From Euphorbia lathyris (lineage: Eukaryota > Streptophyta > Magnoliopsida > Malpighiales > Euphorbiaceae): a DNA stretch of 64,000 nucleotides. The first letter of the stretch is position 1; the number at the start of each line of letters is the position of its first letter. A program made the position numbers and the translations under genes. Of the stretch, positions 20,106-31,614 are shown one piece after another. The notes beneath the pieces are model-generated. The model had not been told where the DNA came from and did no database searches. It saw nothing but the letters and a program-made list of their open reading frames with translations. The stretch lies in the NCBI RefSeq assembly GCF_963576675.1, contig NC_088917.1, positions 30,100,501-30,164,500 on the forward strand. Direction: 5' to 3'.

Positions 20106-22739
20106 ACTGCCAGAACTTAAATTTGAAAAAGATCAATTATGCCACGCTTGCCAAGCTGGAAAACAAACCAAACAATCTTTTCATAGTAAAAACATTGTCT
20201 CAACTAAGCGTCCATTAGAGTTACTACACTTGGATCTCTTCGGTCTAGTCCAACCGCTGAGCTTGGGTGGAAGTAGATTTTCCTTGGTCATTGTAGATGA
20301 CTTTTCTCGGTACACTTGGATCATCTTGCTGAGTAGCAAGGATGAAACCTTTGAGATGTTTTCAAATTTAGTAAGAAAACTTGAAAATGATAAAGACCTT
20401 AAGTTAGCCCACATCCGAAGTGATAATGGTGGAGAATTCAAGAACCAACAGTTTGTTGAATTCTGTGAAACCAACGGCATTGACCATAATTTCTCTGCTC
20501 CTAGAACGCCTCAACAAAATGGGGTTGTTGAAAGGAAAAACAGAACCTTGGTTGAAATAGTCAGGACAATGCTGAGTGAGCATAGGCTTCCAAAGTACTT
20601 TTGGGGAGAAGCTGTTAACACAACATGCTATATTCTTAATAGGGCTCTAGTTAGACCTATATTAAAGAAAACCCCCTACGAACTTTGGAAAGGACGAAAG
20701 CCCAACATTGGATACTTTCGTGCCTTTAGCTGTAAATGTTTTATCTTAAATACCAAAGATAGCCTAGCTAAGTTTGACTCAAAAGCTGATGAAGCTATCT
20801 TTTTAGGCTACTCAACAAACAGCAAAGCATACAGAGTTTTCAATAAACGAACTCAAGTCTTAGAAGAGTCAGTACATGTTGAGTTCGGTGAAACTAACCC
20901 TGCAGGTAGATACCAGCCGCTGACCGAGGATGACCCACACTCAGCACACGCTGACCAAGAAACAGCCGCTGAGTCATTTCCTCAAGGGCTGACCAAAGGT
21001 AAAAGTGAAACTCAAATTACTTTCACTGACCAATCTACACCTGCAGAGATTGTTGAAACACAACCAGCGCAAGACATCAATCTACCAAAGGAGATTAGGA
21101 TACCAAGAGGTCACTCAGAGAGTGCCATTCTTGATGCCGCTGAGAATACCCTGATGATGAGAAATCAACTCAGGAGATACCTCAGCAACGTAGCATTCGT
21201 CTCAATCCAGGAACCAAAGAATTTCGCTGAAGCTGAGTATGATGAATTCTGGATGAATGCAATGCAAGAAGAACTTGATCAGTTTAGACGAAATGAAGTA
21301 TGGGATCTAGTGCCAAAACCAAGAAGCCAGAAGACCATAGGAACAAGATGGGTCTTCCACAACAAGCTGGATGAACAAGGGAACGTGGTCAAAAACAAGG
21401 CAAGACTCGTAGCTCAGGGCTACAGTCAACAAGAAGGTATTGACTACGGTGAGACCTTCGCCCCAGTGGCAAGGCTAGAGGCTATAAGAATCTTATGTGC
21501 ATATGCATCTTATATGAACTTTAAATTGTTTCAAATGGATGTTAAGAGTGCATTCCTTAATGGAGTTATAAGCGAGGAAGTTTATGTTAATCAACCTCCT
21601 GGGTTTGAGGACCCCAAGTTCCCAAACCATGTTTATAAACTCAAAAAGGCTCTGTATGGCCTCAAGCAAGCACCACGTGCTTGGTATGAGAGGCTGACCA
21701 GTTTCCTGCTGACTAGAAATTATGTCAGAGGTAAAGCTGATACAACCTTATTCATTAAGAGAAAGGGTAAAGATACCCCGCTGGCTCAAATATATGTTGA
21801 TGACATTATTTTTGGTGCCACTAACGAGTCAATGTGCAAGGAATTTAGCAAGCAGATGCAAACTGAGTTTGAAATGTCAATGATGGGAGAACTCAATTTC
21901 TTCCTTGGACTTCAAATCAAACAAGGGAAAAATGGCATCTTCATCAGTCAAACTAAGTATGCCAAGGAGATATTGAAGAAGTATGAACTTGAGAATTGTA
22001 AGTCAATATCTACCCCAATGGGCACTGGCATTGTCCTCTGCGCTGATGAGAATGGTAAGTCAGTAGACAGCAGATTGTACCGAGGTATGATTGGTTCTCT
22101 ACTTTACTTAACTGCCAGTAGGCCGGACATTCAGTTCTCGGTATGTTATTGTGCTAGATATCAATCTAACCCTAAGGAATCTCACTACATAGCTGTAAAA
22201 AGAATCCTTAGATATTTGCAAGGCTCAGTGAATGCAGGTTTGTGGTATCCCAGCACTCATGACTTCACACTCATTGGATACACTGACGCTGACTACGGAC
22301 GAGATAAGCTTGAACGAAAAAGCACCTCAGGAGGATGCCACTTCCTTGGGAGCTGTCTTGTGTCCTGGTTCAGCAAAAAGCAGGCGTCGGTAGCCCTGTC
22401 AACCACTGAAGCTGAGTACATTACTGCTGGAACCTGTGTTGCTCAAGTCCTATGGATTAAGCAACAGCTTGAAGATTATGGCGTTCAGACTAAAACAATT
22501 GAAGTCAAATGTGACAACAAAGTGCAATTGATCTATCAAAGAACCTAATCCAGCACAGCAGGATGAAGCATGTCAGCATCAGACATCACTTCATTAGAGA
22601 CCATGTACTCAAGGGTGAGATCAAGCTGACCTATGTCCCAACGGATGAGCAGCTTGCTGATATCTTCACAAAGCCACTGGATCGTGAGCAATTCAACATA
22701 CTTAGAGAAGCCATCAGTATGTTTAATCCTCTTCAATAA
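20106..22739 (+). pseudogene. SIRE-like pol, part 2 (integrase, RT, RNase H)
   Basis: It resumes with the CxxC half of the integrase zinc module (CHACQAGK). Integrase core residues are all present: D in LHLDLFG, D in [10 protein letters not shown] in NGVVERKNR. The RT domain shows [30 protein letters not shown] and the YVDD active site (IYVDDIIFG). RNase H shows TDADYG, STTEAEY and CDNK. At about 22520 one base has been lost (AACAAAGTGC), so the frame stops at 22548; the original frame is readable on to TAA at 22737-22739 through [12 protein letters not shown] and [10 protein letters not shown]. Apart from the Gypsy insertion, this 1-bp loss is the only defect seen in pol. Confidence 0.92.
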
Positions 22740-23115
22740 ATTTCAAGTATAGTATGCATGCTGAGTGAATTACCATGCTGAATGACTTATGCTAAATGAA
22801 TTACAACTATCACATGCTGAGTAAAATTACATGCTGAGTGTTTATCTTAAGCTGAGCAACTAAGCATAAGAATTATTCCTTTGCGTAACAACTGTCTAAC
22901 TCAGAATCTTAAACGTTTGAGATCCCTAACATTGAGTAAAGATCCATTGGAAACTTTAATGCAAAGCATGCGAAGTAAATAGCCACCTAGGATGACGCAT
23001 AGGCTATAATTAGAAAATACATGCGCCGTATGTGTCATAAATGCCAGAATCTTTATCGATTGAGAATCTCGAGGTAAAACGGACAACCCAACGCCTTGGA
23101 TTAACTCAACATCTC
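22740..23115 (+). other. Intergenic spacer between pol and the third ORF
   Basis: No coding potential. Six copies of an ATGCTGAGT-like word occur at 22758, 22775, 22789, 22814, 22831 and 22849 (the last as AAGCTGAGC), several followed by GAATTAC. The cluster lies about 260 bp upstream of a TATA box and may be regulatory; that is inference. Confidence 0.5.
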
Positions 23116-23123
23116 TATAAATA
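23116..23123 (+). promoter_or_regulatory. Possible internal TATA box before third ORF
   Basis: TATAAATA in CTCTATAAATAGTGG, 102 nt upstream of the ATG at 23225, with a C/T-rich stretch between. Position and sequence suit a separate promoter for the accessory ORF. There is no transcript evidence. Confidence 0.45.
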
Positions 23124-23224
23124 GTGGATGAATTCCCACTTCTATTTCTTTACGCTTAGAAATCTTTGGCATTCATACCCTCTCTCGAAAAGTTCCCAAA
23201 CCTTCTAAAAACTTCTCTGAGAAA

Positions 23225-26218
23225 ATGACTAAAATTTCTCTAAACATCTCCGGTGCCGGTCTCTCCCATAACCGCTCCGATGACAATCCCACTTCTCCTA
23301 CTCAGCGTGATCACGCTGGAGTTACTACACCGAGCAAGAAAGCTCAAGCTGTCCAAGCCACCTCTTCCAAAGGGAAACAACAGCAAAAGGACAAGGGGAA
23401 GAAAGTAACAGAACGCACCTACACTTAGGTCTTCGAGAGTGTGAAAGGGTGGAAGATTGACCACTCGCGGTGGTTCTCAAAAGGATTCATGGACGCCGAG
23501 CAGCCCTTTTGTGAGTGGATCAAGAACAACGGTTGGACCGAGCTGTTCTCAGTTCGTGATGCTACTTACCCTGAGCTGGTAAGAGAATTCTATGCCAACC
23601 TAAAAGCTGCCGATGATAACAGGAACTACCTGGTCTCCAAAGTTTGAGGAAAGGACATTTTCATCAACCCTGTGTACCTTGCCTCACTGTTCAAATTGAA
23701 AAACAAAGGAGCTATACTTCGTAAATCAGGTGACCATGAGAAAACCGACTACGTTCAGACCTTCTGTAAACCTGAGGGTCATGTAGGTGAAATTTCGAGC
23801 ACTTCCATGGGTCAGCATCAAAATATGGCCCATTACATATTGAAAAATTTCCTCTACCTTAAAATCAACTTCACCAACTCAGCAACCAATTTCGAGCAGT
23901 GTTTTATATGGCACATGCTGACCTACACACCGATAAACATGCATGTCTTCATAATCGGTGGGTTTCTACGAAGTACAGGAACCTTTAGGCCGGGCTCCTT
24001 CATCACTCGAATCCTCCAGGATCACAAGGTGGACATGATTGCGGAAATCCAAGTTCGGGGAATCGAGATTACAGCTGCTGCCCTATTCGGTTTGGCATAT
24101 GATCTACCTATTCTGCCAAAGAAAGGAAAAGGGGAAGCTGTCTAGAACGCTGAGGGGGCAAACGCTGAGGGGGTAGTGACTAAAAAAGGCAGAACACAAA
24201 GAAAGAGGAAAGCTGTGCAAAGCACCTCTAAAGGAGCTGCCTCTACCCAAAAGAAGCTCAAATTTGTATGTAAAGGAACCAAGCCTCAAACTGAGCAAAG
24301 TCAGGATGGATCTAGGTCAGCTGCGAAAAGACCTAGGCAAGCTGAACCTGAGACAGAAGAAAAAGAGGTTGATGACCAACCATTAAGGAAGAGGAAGAAG
24401 CAGCTCAATTTTGAGTTGAGACCTATAGATGCATTTCCGACAGATATCGTCGTTCCTCCTAACTCACACTATGCACAGAGTCAAGGCATTGACGCTGAGC
24501 AACAGTTTGAGGAAGAACAAGACCAAGACCAATTGGGTGGTCAGTTTGTCGAGGAAGAGCTGGGTGAACAATTTGAGGAAGAGGAACTGAATGATGAGTT
24601 TGATGAAGAAGAAAGTGGTCAGGATGACACTGAGGAACCAGCAGATGATGAGCATCTTGAACCAATCAACACTGAGCTGGTTGATGAAGAAGAAACTGAG
24701 CACACAGTAAATGCTCCTGCTGTTCAAAGGGAAGCCTCACCTACTGACTCTATTGAGTCTATTCCCTGTGACCCTACTCCTCCAAAGCTTAAGAGACTGA
24801 GAAAGAAGAAAGCTTTTAGAGCACCCGTTATTGATCTCATGGGTGATTCACCACTGAGAGATGAGATCACTGACCTTACCGAGGTCCATCTTAAATACTT
24901 CTCCAACCCACCTGTGTCTCAACCAGAGCAACAAGAAAATCAAGCCTTTGTTTCTCCAAAGGAACATGCCGACTTAAATGCTTCCGCTAACCAAACTAAT
25001 GCCGAGCAAGTGCTCGAAGATTCCGCTCCTCAACACATTGAGCAAGCTAAGGAATTACCTGCTCAGGTGGACACTGAACTTCCTCAAATTCCATCACTTA
25101 GTCAGCTTCTGCCTGACCCTGAGCAAGCAACACTTTCTGCTGATCCTCCACTTCCCCCACTTAATGAGTAGAATTAGATTCAGTCAGTTTTTACTGACAA
25201 TCCTAATTCCAGGCCAGCCGCTGATAATGCTGGGCCTTCTAATGTTGAGCAGAACCAAACACTGCCCTTATTCGGTTCTACTCCTCCTCCGACATCTGGG
25301 TCAACAAATAATGGATCCTTAAGCTATTTGAATGCCTCTGAGTCTGGTCAAAGAATCGTTGACTCAGCTTAAGCTCTTATCCAGGACCTCCATCAATCAA
25401 GTACCAATGCCGCTGAATCTACTACTGTTGAGACAACTCCACTTTCGTCTGTCACTCAGCTTCTAACTGAGATCAAAGGTCTGAAGGATCTTCTGAGTGT
25501 CATGACTTCCTTGCAATCTCAACAGCCCAGGCATGACTCTATAACAAAGCTGGCCGAACTCTAGCTGACCATGGTAAACCACATGAACTCACTGCAAGGG
25601 CAGATTCATCAATTGTCAGCTGCGAACTCAACATATGCCACTTCTGTCGAAGTAGATCATCTCTTCAGCCAGCTTCATTCTGAGCAAGAGAAAAAAAATC
25701 ACCAACTTTCCACCTCCTCTCAATGCTCCATTGAGCAAATTAGCGAGGCTGTGCGTTTGCTGAACTTAAACAGGCAAGAGATGGCAACTGACAAGCTCAA
25801 AACCAACGAGATTCTGAAGTATTCTCGAGTGACTTTCAACAATGTGCGCCAAATCAACGGTCAGCGTGAGTATTTTGATTCATCTTTGCTAAAGATGTTT
25901 CATCAAGCTTTTGCAATGCTCACTAAAACCATGCACTGGGTTGGCAAGTCTCAAGCCCCTGTTTTCAGCATGCTGAGTGCTGCATCTATCGGTATTCCTC
26001 GAGCTATTGTGGATGACGACGTTCCAATCTTTGATGGCATGAATGAAAGCACAAGAAAGCTAAAGGCATTCTCTAAACGCCTAACTCAAGCTGCCATTGA
26101 AGAAACCTTCATTCCCAAACGTGATGATGGCAAAACGGGGGAGAAAGAACAAGCCCCAAGAACTCAGCAAGCTTCAGTTAGTCAGCCGCAACACAAGGGC
26201 AAAGGCAAAAAGAAGTAG
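23225..26218 (+). pseudogene. SIRE-like third ORF (env-like/plant transposon protein)
   Basis: One continuous frame of 998 codons from ATG 23225 to TAG 26216, broken only by in-frame stops at 23426, 23645, 24143, 25169, 25175, 25370 and 25562. There are no frameshifts. N-terminus: basic, Ser/Lys-rich. Residues about 70-300: a globular domain with HSRWFSKGF, PELVREFYANL, FINPVYLASLF, WHMLTYTPINMHVFIIGGFL and EIQVRGIEITAAALFGL, resembling what is annotated as putative plant transposon protein in SIRE/Maximus elements. Middle: KR-rich tracts (nuclear-localisation-like), then a long Glu/Asp-rich segment. C-terminus: coiled coil (MVNHMNSLQGQIHQL) and a Lys-rich tail. No signal peptide or clear fusion peptide, so the old name envelope-like is not supported by what I see. 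Five stops are TAG (from CAG), one TAA (from CAA), one TGA (from CGA). Confidence 0.8.
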
Positions 26219-26738
26219 CTTAACTTGTATTGACCAGGATAGCTAGCTTTTTGAACCTTTATATTTTTTTTTGTGAACCCTGCTGTGCTGACTTTAAATT
26301 CAAAACAAATTATATGCATCTCTTTCATACTGACTACTCTTATGCGATGCTTACTTAAGTGATTGTTATAATTTGTTAAAACGCATCTTCATTAAATCAA
26401 CTGTGCTACACTATCTATATTAATATGACTGCTATGTTGATCAAATATGTTGACCACTTCTTATATGTCCACTTAACTAAAACTCATTGAACAAAGCATA
26501 CTCAACGCTCTCTGATATTTAAACCTTCCGCATAAAACTGAGTTAAATAGAATATGTTCCATGAGCTGACCTATCTCTGAAAACTGACCTTAGACTTACT
26601 CAATTAAACCTTGAAATGTTTAGAGTAAAACTAAGTCAGTAACTCAACCCTTACGGGGGAGTTATCTGATAAAATAAGGTCAACTATCATGGGGGAGCTC
26701 AACACTGAGTTCTTCGACTGAATATTTTTGCCAACATC
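26219..26738 (+). other. SIRE-like 3' untranslated region
   Basis: AT-rich with scattered CTGA/TCAGT words and two GGGGGAG words near 26655 and 26690 besides the PPT. No gene seen. Confidence 0.5.
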
Positions 26739-26752
26739 AAAATGGGGGAGTT
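26739..26752 (+). other. SIRE-like polypurine tract
   Basis: AAAATGGGGGAGTT immediately before the 3' LTR start TGTTGAAAC. Confidence 0.8.
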
Positions 26753-28075
26753 TGTTGAAACACCTTTCCACATGATTTTGATTTGACAAAATTATTTAAG
26801 TAATGATAAAAACATTCTAACACATTAAATTTAAATGCTTTGATTTATTACACTAATGTGTTTGTTCAATGTTGAGTTTAATTGTGTATAAGACATTGAG
26901 ATTAAAAAGCCCAAAGGCCCATAAAGTGGAAGTCAAGCCCAAGTCAACACATCAAGACCATTCGGTCCAAGAGTTCAAAACGAAGCCATATCAACTAAAA
27001 CGACGACTTAGCAAGAGAAGGATCGAGAAGCCTTCGTGGCAAAAGCTTCAAGTAGAAGCTGCTGAGTTGGACGACAAAGCAGTCTGGACAGCGGCAGACA
27101 ATGTTCAACTTCTAGACAAAGTATTTCTACTTTGGGAAAAGTTCAGAAGGCGCAGAAAGCTGTCTCGTGGACTTTTCCTTAAATGTCGAAACATTCTGCC
27201 GAAGACTGACGAAGACAGAAGATGCGTGAATCCTATTGGCCAACGACGCTGAGCACACCCAGAGTGACAACGACAGGAAGCCGTTTCCCTCCAATGGTTA
27301 TTTCGAAATTCGAAATGACCAGGTGCCTCAATTGTCACTATATAAAGGCCATCCATTTGCTTCAATCGATGCAGATCTTCAATTAGTCGAAACGCTGACC
27401 AAATTCATACTTGGAGTTTCTGTGAGAAAAGCAAAGCAAAAATACCTTACACCAATTCTTAATCTTTGTGTAAAAGTCTAGAGTGATTTCCAATCATCTA
27501 AAGTGTTTTAGCAATCGTTGTTTAGGACAAACACTTTATCATTTCTAGAAGAATAGAAAGGAGAGGCTGAGTACTCGGTTATAGTACTCAGCGTAGATAT
27601 AGGAGTGAGTAGAGGTATAGAGGAAGGTACTCTTGTTATACTCAGCTTCTATTTGTAAAAGGTTTTGTGCTCTACCTTTAAAGAGCTCAGTAGAGAATTC
27701 AAAAAGCTCGGAACGAGTTCCGGGGATTGGACGTAGGCGGAGAGGCCGAACCAGGATAAGTCTGCTGAGTAATATCTTTCTAACCCTTAAACTCCTTTAA
27801 TATATATTGCTTGCTATGAAAACTGACTAAGTAAAGAACTCACGCTGAGTTAAGTTTACTAAGAAGCTGAGTTCAGGAATAGACTCTAAGTGCTATTGCC
27901 TGACTCAAGTAAAGAAGCAGACTTAGTCACAAGTTGACTAAGCTTGTGTCTTGAATCTACTTAGTGACGCTGTGTAAACCTTTTCATAAGAAAAGAAGTC
28001 AGCCTTAACGGACAAAATTTTAAATAGTTCCTATCCCCCCTTGGAACTAACTTGTCACGTTATAAGGGACCAACA
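26753..28075 (+). repeat. SIRE-like 3' LTR
   Basis: 1323 bp, same ends as the 5' LTR. Followed by the TSD CTAAG (28076-28080). Confidence 0.92.
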
Positions 28076-28080
28076 CTAAG

Positions 28081-28292
28081 TTCGGAAGCTCCTCTGAGGC
28101 GCTACCTTCTAAACTAAGGGCAGGAACAATCTTAGTTATCGGTCAACTAAAGTTGCTTCTGATTTTTGAAATACACTATCTGTACCTTGCTATTGAAATT
28201 GTGAGAACTCGTTTTACTTAGATGATTTTTTAAACTAATAATAGCTCCATTAACCCCCTAGGAACCATCTCTCACATTATAAGGGACCAACA
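28081..28292 (+). repeat. Solo LTR, right part
   Basis: Completes the LTR that starts at 8843. It ends CACATTATAAGGGACCAACA, matching the SIRE-like LTR end. Confidence 0.8.
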
Positions 28293-28540
28293 CCTCTCTC
28301 CACCTCTTAGCGCCTCTTAATTCATTTTTTATTAATAATTTTTTATTATTGAGAAGTCTCTCTCCTCTCACTATTGGTAAATATAACAACAATTAATAAT
28401 TTTAATGATAAAATAATAAATAAAGAGTGAATATAAGGAGTATTGTTGGAGATGATATGTCTTAGTCACTCTTAAATCACTAAGAGTCAATTATTTATAT
28501 TACTTTTAGAGAGTGCACTAAGAGTCTTTTGGAGATGCTC
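28293..28540. mobile_element. PIF/Harbinger-type MITE, right half
   Basis: AT-rich body with CTCTTA words, ending TTTTGGAGATGCTC, inverted relative to 8703. TAA follows (28541-28543). Joined to the left half the MITE is about 0.38 kb. Confidence 0.8.
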
Positions 28541-28544
28541 TAAG

Positions 28545-29234
28545 TAGGGCTGTAATCGAGCCGAGCCGAGCCGAGCCGAGCCGAGCCGAGCCGAGCTTTG
28601 GCCTGTTCAAGCTTGACTCGCTATAAAATTGACGAGCTCGAGCCCGAGCCGAGCTTGCTATAAAATTAACGAGCCGAGCCCGAGCCGAGCTTTGGCTTGC
28701 TCAACGGGTTTGAGCCGAGCTTCGAGCTTGTTTCGAGCCCAAAATCCTTTTTTGGACTTGGTTCATTAAGAAAATTATCTAACCATGAATTGTTTGTGAG
28801 TAAATTGTTAATTATATTTGTGAAGTTTGCTCGCAAATAACTCTTTAATTGTGTACATAAACAAACTCACAAGCAAAGTTCGTGAATAAATAAACAAGAT
28901 GTTTACAAATAGTTCGTCTATTACTCATTTATTATGTTCGTGAACGAACTCATCTAATAACAAATGAAATAATATTAAGTTTAGATATTTGTGAACTAAC
29001 ACAAAACTATATAGTTTTCTACAAAACTAAAATTTGTTCATAAATGTTCTAATTGAGCCTGCTCACGAGCTTTCGAGCCGAGCTTTGGTCTGCTCAAGCT
29101 TGGCTCGTTTACGAACCGAGCCAGTAAATCGTGTTCACAAACGGCTCGTTTTCAAATCGAGCCGAGTCGAGCCAAGCTTTTATCGAGCCGATCACCGAGC
29201 CGCTCATGAGCGGCTCTGTTCATTTACAGCCCTT
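28545..29234. mobile_element. hAT-type MITE with GAGCC repeats
   Basis: 690 bp. Left end TAGGGCTGTAA, right end TTACAGCCCTT, inverted. 8-bp TSD GCTCTAAG at 28537-28544 and 29235-29242, the length typical of hAT. It contains a (GAGCC)n tract at 28558-28597 and dispersed GAGCCGAGC words near both ends. No transposase. Confidence 0.85.
28558..28597. repeat. (GAGCC)n microsatellite
   Basis: Seven tandem GAGCC units plus a partial one, at the left end of the hAT MITE. Confidence 0.9.
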
Positions 29235-29506
29235 GCTCTAAGTTCTTTAAATTGAAGGACACAATGAGGGAATTATCTCTCAAATAGGAAGTTTCAATTT
29301 TCCTAATCTTAGATTGAATATGAATTGCAAAATAGAAAGTTTGAATTTCCAGAATTTTGATTGAAATAGGTAGAAAAAACCATTTAAAAATTGAGAGACG
29401 TGTTTCATATTCTGGATAATTACGGAAACGTTTCGTATCAGTTTTCGAGAGTTTCCGTTTTCCACATTTACCGAAAATAGGGAAACACATATCACGAAGA
29501 GTTTCC

Positions 29507-30290
29507 ATGCTTCATAGATTATGGAAGACAGAGGTTCCATATAAGGTACGTTACTTCCATTGGAAACTGGCTCCTAATTGCTTGCCAACCAAAGTAAATT
29601 TGCTTAATAAAAGGTTAAATATTGACAATTTGTGTGTACTAGGAGTGAGCATCGGTTTGGTTCGGTTACTAACCAAACCGAAGTTTGTGCTATTTTCATA
29701 ACTGAACCAAACCGAATAAGATTGGTAACCGAAATTTATTTAAACGAAAATTTTTGGTTCAGTTCGGTTACCGACCGAATAACCGAAAACTCATAATATT
29801 TAATTTTTATATATTTTTGTTTAATTGGTTTTCAAATAATGCTCTTATATAAAAGTTATAATTGAAGAAATTAAAGGCTAATGAACCAAAATTTATATAT
29901 GTAAAGTTAAAAGTATATTTTCCAGGGGTTTGATTTTATAATTTATAAGTTATTTATATATGTAAAAATAAAATTATATTTTTTATATTTATATAATAAG
30001 TTCGGTTCGGTTATCGGTTATACCGATATATTTTTTCAGTAACCAAACCGATAACCGATTACCAAACTAAGCCAAAATTAAAATTGAACCGAACTAGAAT
30101 GTTAAAATAACCGAACCTAACTAAAACTTCGGTTCGGTCATCGGTTTGGTAATCGGTTACCGGTTATTTTGCTCACCCTAATATGTACTGCAATAGGCCG
30201 TGGGAAGATGCATGGTATCTGTTTATTGAATGTGATTTTGTAGCTCGAGTTTGGCATGATGCCTAGCTCACTGATTTTGCAGCTTCGTAA
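29507..30290 (+). pseudogene. zf-RVT fragment split by a hAT MITE
   Basis: 29507-29639 reads LWKTEVPYKVRYFHWKLAPN then LPTKVNLLNKRLNIDNLCV, the first half of a zf-RVT domain. After the MITE at 29640-30180 the domain resumes near 30185 as CNRPWEDAWYLFIECDFVA then RVWHDA, ending at a stop near 30270. The paired Cys, the ED.W.LF..C block and W are all recognisable. No RT or RNase H adjoins it, so it is an isolated piece of an L1-type LINE or a related host-derived sequence. The first part is open for only about 45 codons before MITE sequence. No functional product is expected. Confidence 0.7.
29640..30180. mobile_element. hAT-type MITE
   Basis: 541 bp. Ends TAGGAGTGAGCA and TGCTCACCCTA are inverted. 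Flanks GTGTGTAC (29632-29639) and ATATGTAC (30181-30188) match at 6 of 8 bases. The body is rich in GGTTCGGTTA and its complement near both ends. Confidence 0.75.
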
Positions 30291-31328
30291 ATAGCATTTT
30301 GAAGTAAAATTAGAGGGTTGAACTACTTTAGATGTTTTGACTAATTAAATCTCTAATAGTGGTGTTTGGTGAGGAGAGGTTTGAAAGAGTTTATTGTGTC
30401 TAAAAAACTAATTTTGAAAAAGCTAAGAGTTTATTGGGTCCAAAAAACTAATTTTGAAAAAGCTGGTTTTAGAAACATTTTCAATTAGCTTATTGCTCCA
30501 TCTCTTTTAAATGATATTTTTATCCACAATTACTACCTTTTAACTCCAAATAAATGTTTTATCATGTCTTTATTTGTATTTTACACTAACAGCTATTAAC
30601 AATCAGTTAAGTTTTAGTAAACAAATTTATACAATCAACTAACAAAAAATGTAATGAGCTAATCGCTAATGTAATAACAGCTATCGGCTATTTGTCAAAT
30701 AAGACCTATATTTTTTCTCATCCTTTTAGCTTTTTCACTTTAAAATTGAGCGTTTTAGATGTTTGGTTAGACATCATATGTTTATCTATTATAACTGAAA
30801 GGTAGTTTTTTTTACAAACCAGAGATTTCATGTTTTTTCCAAAAATAAAAAATATTTTCCAACAACAACCATGAAACAGTAATAACAAACATTTGGTAAG
30901 CAAAACGAAGAATAAATATATAAAGGGTATAGGAATTTATAAAAATATGGCATACGATTTTATAATAGTTGTTGATGAATTATTAGGATTAATAATAATA
31001 AAAAAAAAAATGGGTGTGTGGATAAAGCACATAAATTGGTGATGAAAGCAGCGGCTACGTTTAGGATATCGCTGTCAGGGACATGTGGATGCTTTGTGCT
31101 TTGAAGCCAACTCTTCTCCTTGCTTATTTTTAAGTAATGTCGTTGACCCACCCACCCCAATCATTGGTTCCCTCAAGTCTCCATGTTATGTTGTGTTTAA
31201 AAGATTAAAGTTTTCGATTTTTGAGTAGATGCAACAAATCAAGAATAACAAGCTTTCTATCCATAACTTGAAGACTACATATTTTGAGTGTTCAAGTTAT
31301 CAATTACAATGAGTGTGAGTAACACAAT
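30291..31328. other. AT-rich intergenic DNA
   Basis: No gene seen. It contains a 40-bp tandem duplication (30385-30424 and 30425-30464, two mismatches). GTGTTTGGTGAGGAG at about 30362 and TATTTGTCAAATAAG at about 30690 may be the ends of another decayed MITE. Confidence 0.4.
30385..30464. repeat. 40-bp tandem duplication
   Basis: Two adjacent copies starting AAGAGTTTATTG and ending TTTTGAAAAAGCT, differing at two positions. Confidence 0.85.
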
Positions 31329-31606
31329 TAGGGTGTCGGTCATGATATTTTAGGAGCCCAGACGAAATAAGAGATAATGAATCCTTGATAAAAAAAATTG
31401 TATTTAAAAGTCTAAAAATAAAAATTTGGACCCATTTTAAACCTAAAATATCATATTATTTGGTCAATTTTTAGACCTAATGGATATTATAACTAAATTT
31501 ATACTTAAAAAAATAGTATATATTCAATAAAATTAAAATTTTTGGACCCTTTTAGCCTTGGGCCCTGGGTGGCCGCACCACGGGCCTATGCCCAGGGCCG
31601 GCCCTG
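31329..31606. mobile_element. Probable hAT-type MITE, degraded
   Basis: The right end CAGGGCCGGCCCTG is a common plant hAT terminus; the left end TAGGGTGTCGGTCATG is a decayed match. Flanks AACACAAT (31321-31328) and AACACAAC (31607-31614) agree at 7 of 8 bases. Confidence 0.6.
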
Positions 31607-31614
31607 AACACAAC

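Larger units (their letters stand above)
9876..28075 (+). mobile_element. SIRE/Maximus-like Copia retrotransposon
   Basis: LTRs at 9876-11200 and 26753-28075, TSD CTAAG at 9871-9875 and 28076-28080. Order: LTR, PBS, gag, pol (protease, integrase, RT, RNase H), a long third ORF, PPT, LTR. A separate ORF 3' of pol is the mark of the SIRE/Maximus lineage. A 6.6-kb Gypsy element splits pol; without it the element is about 11.6 kb. LTRs differ at roughly 25 positions by eye. Confidence 0.92.

Noticed and set aside
28558..28597. CRISPR-like array of GAGCC repeats
   Set aside because: A 5-bp microsatellite without spacers, inside a hAT MITE of a plant genome.
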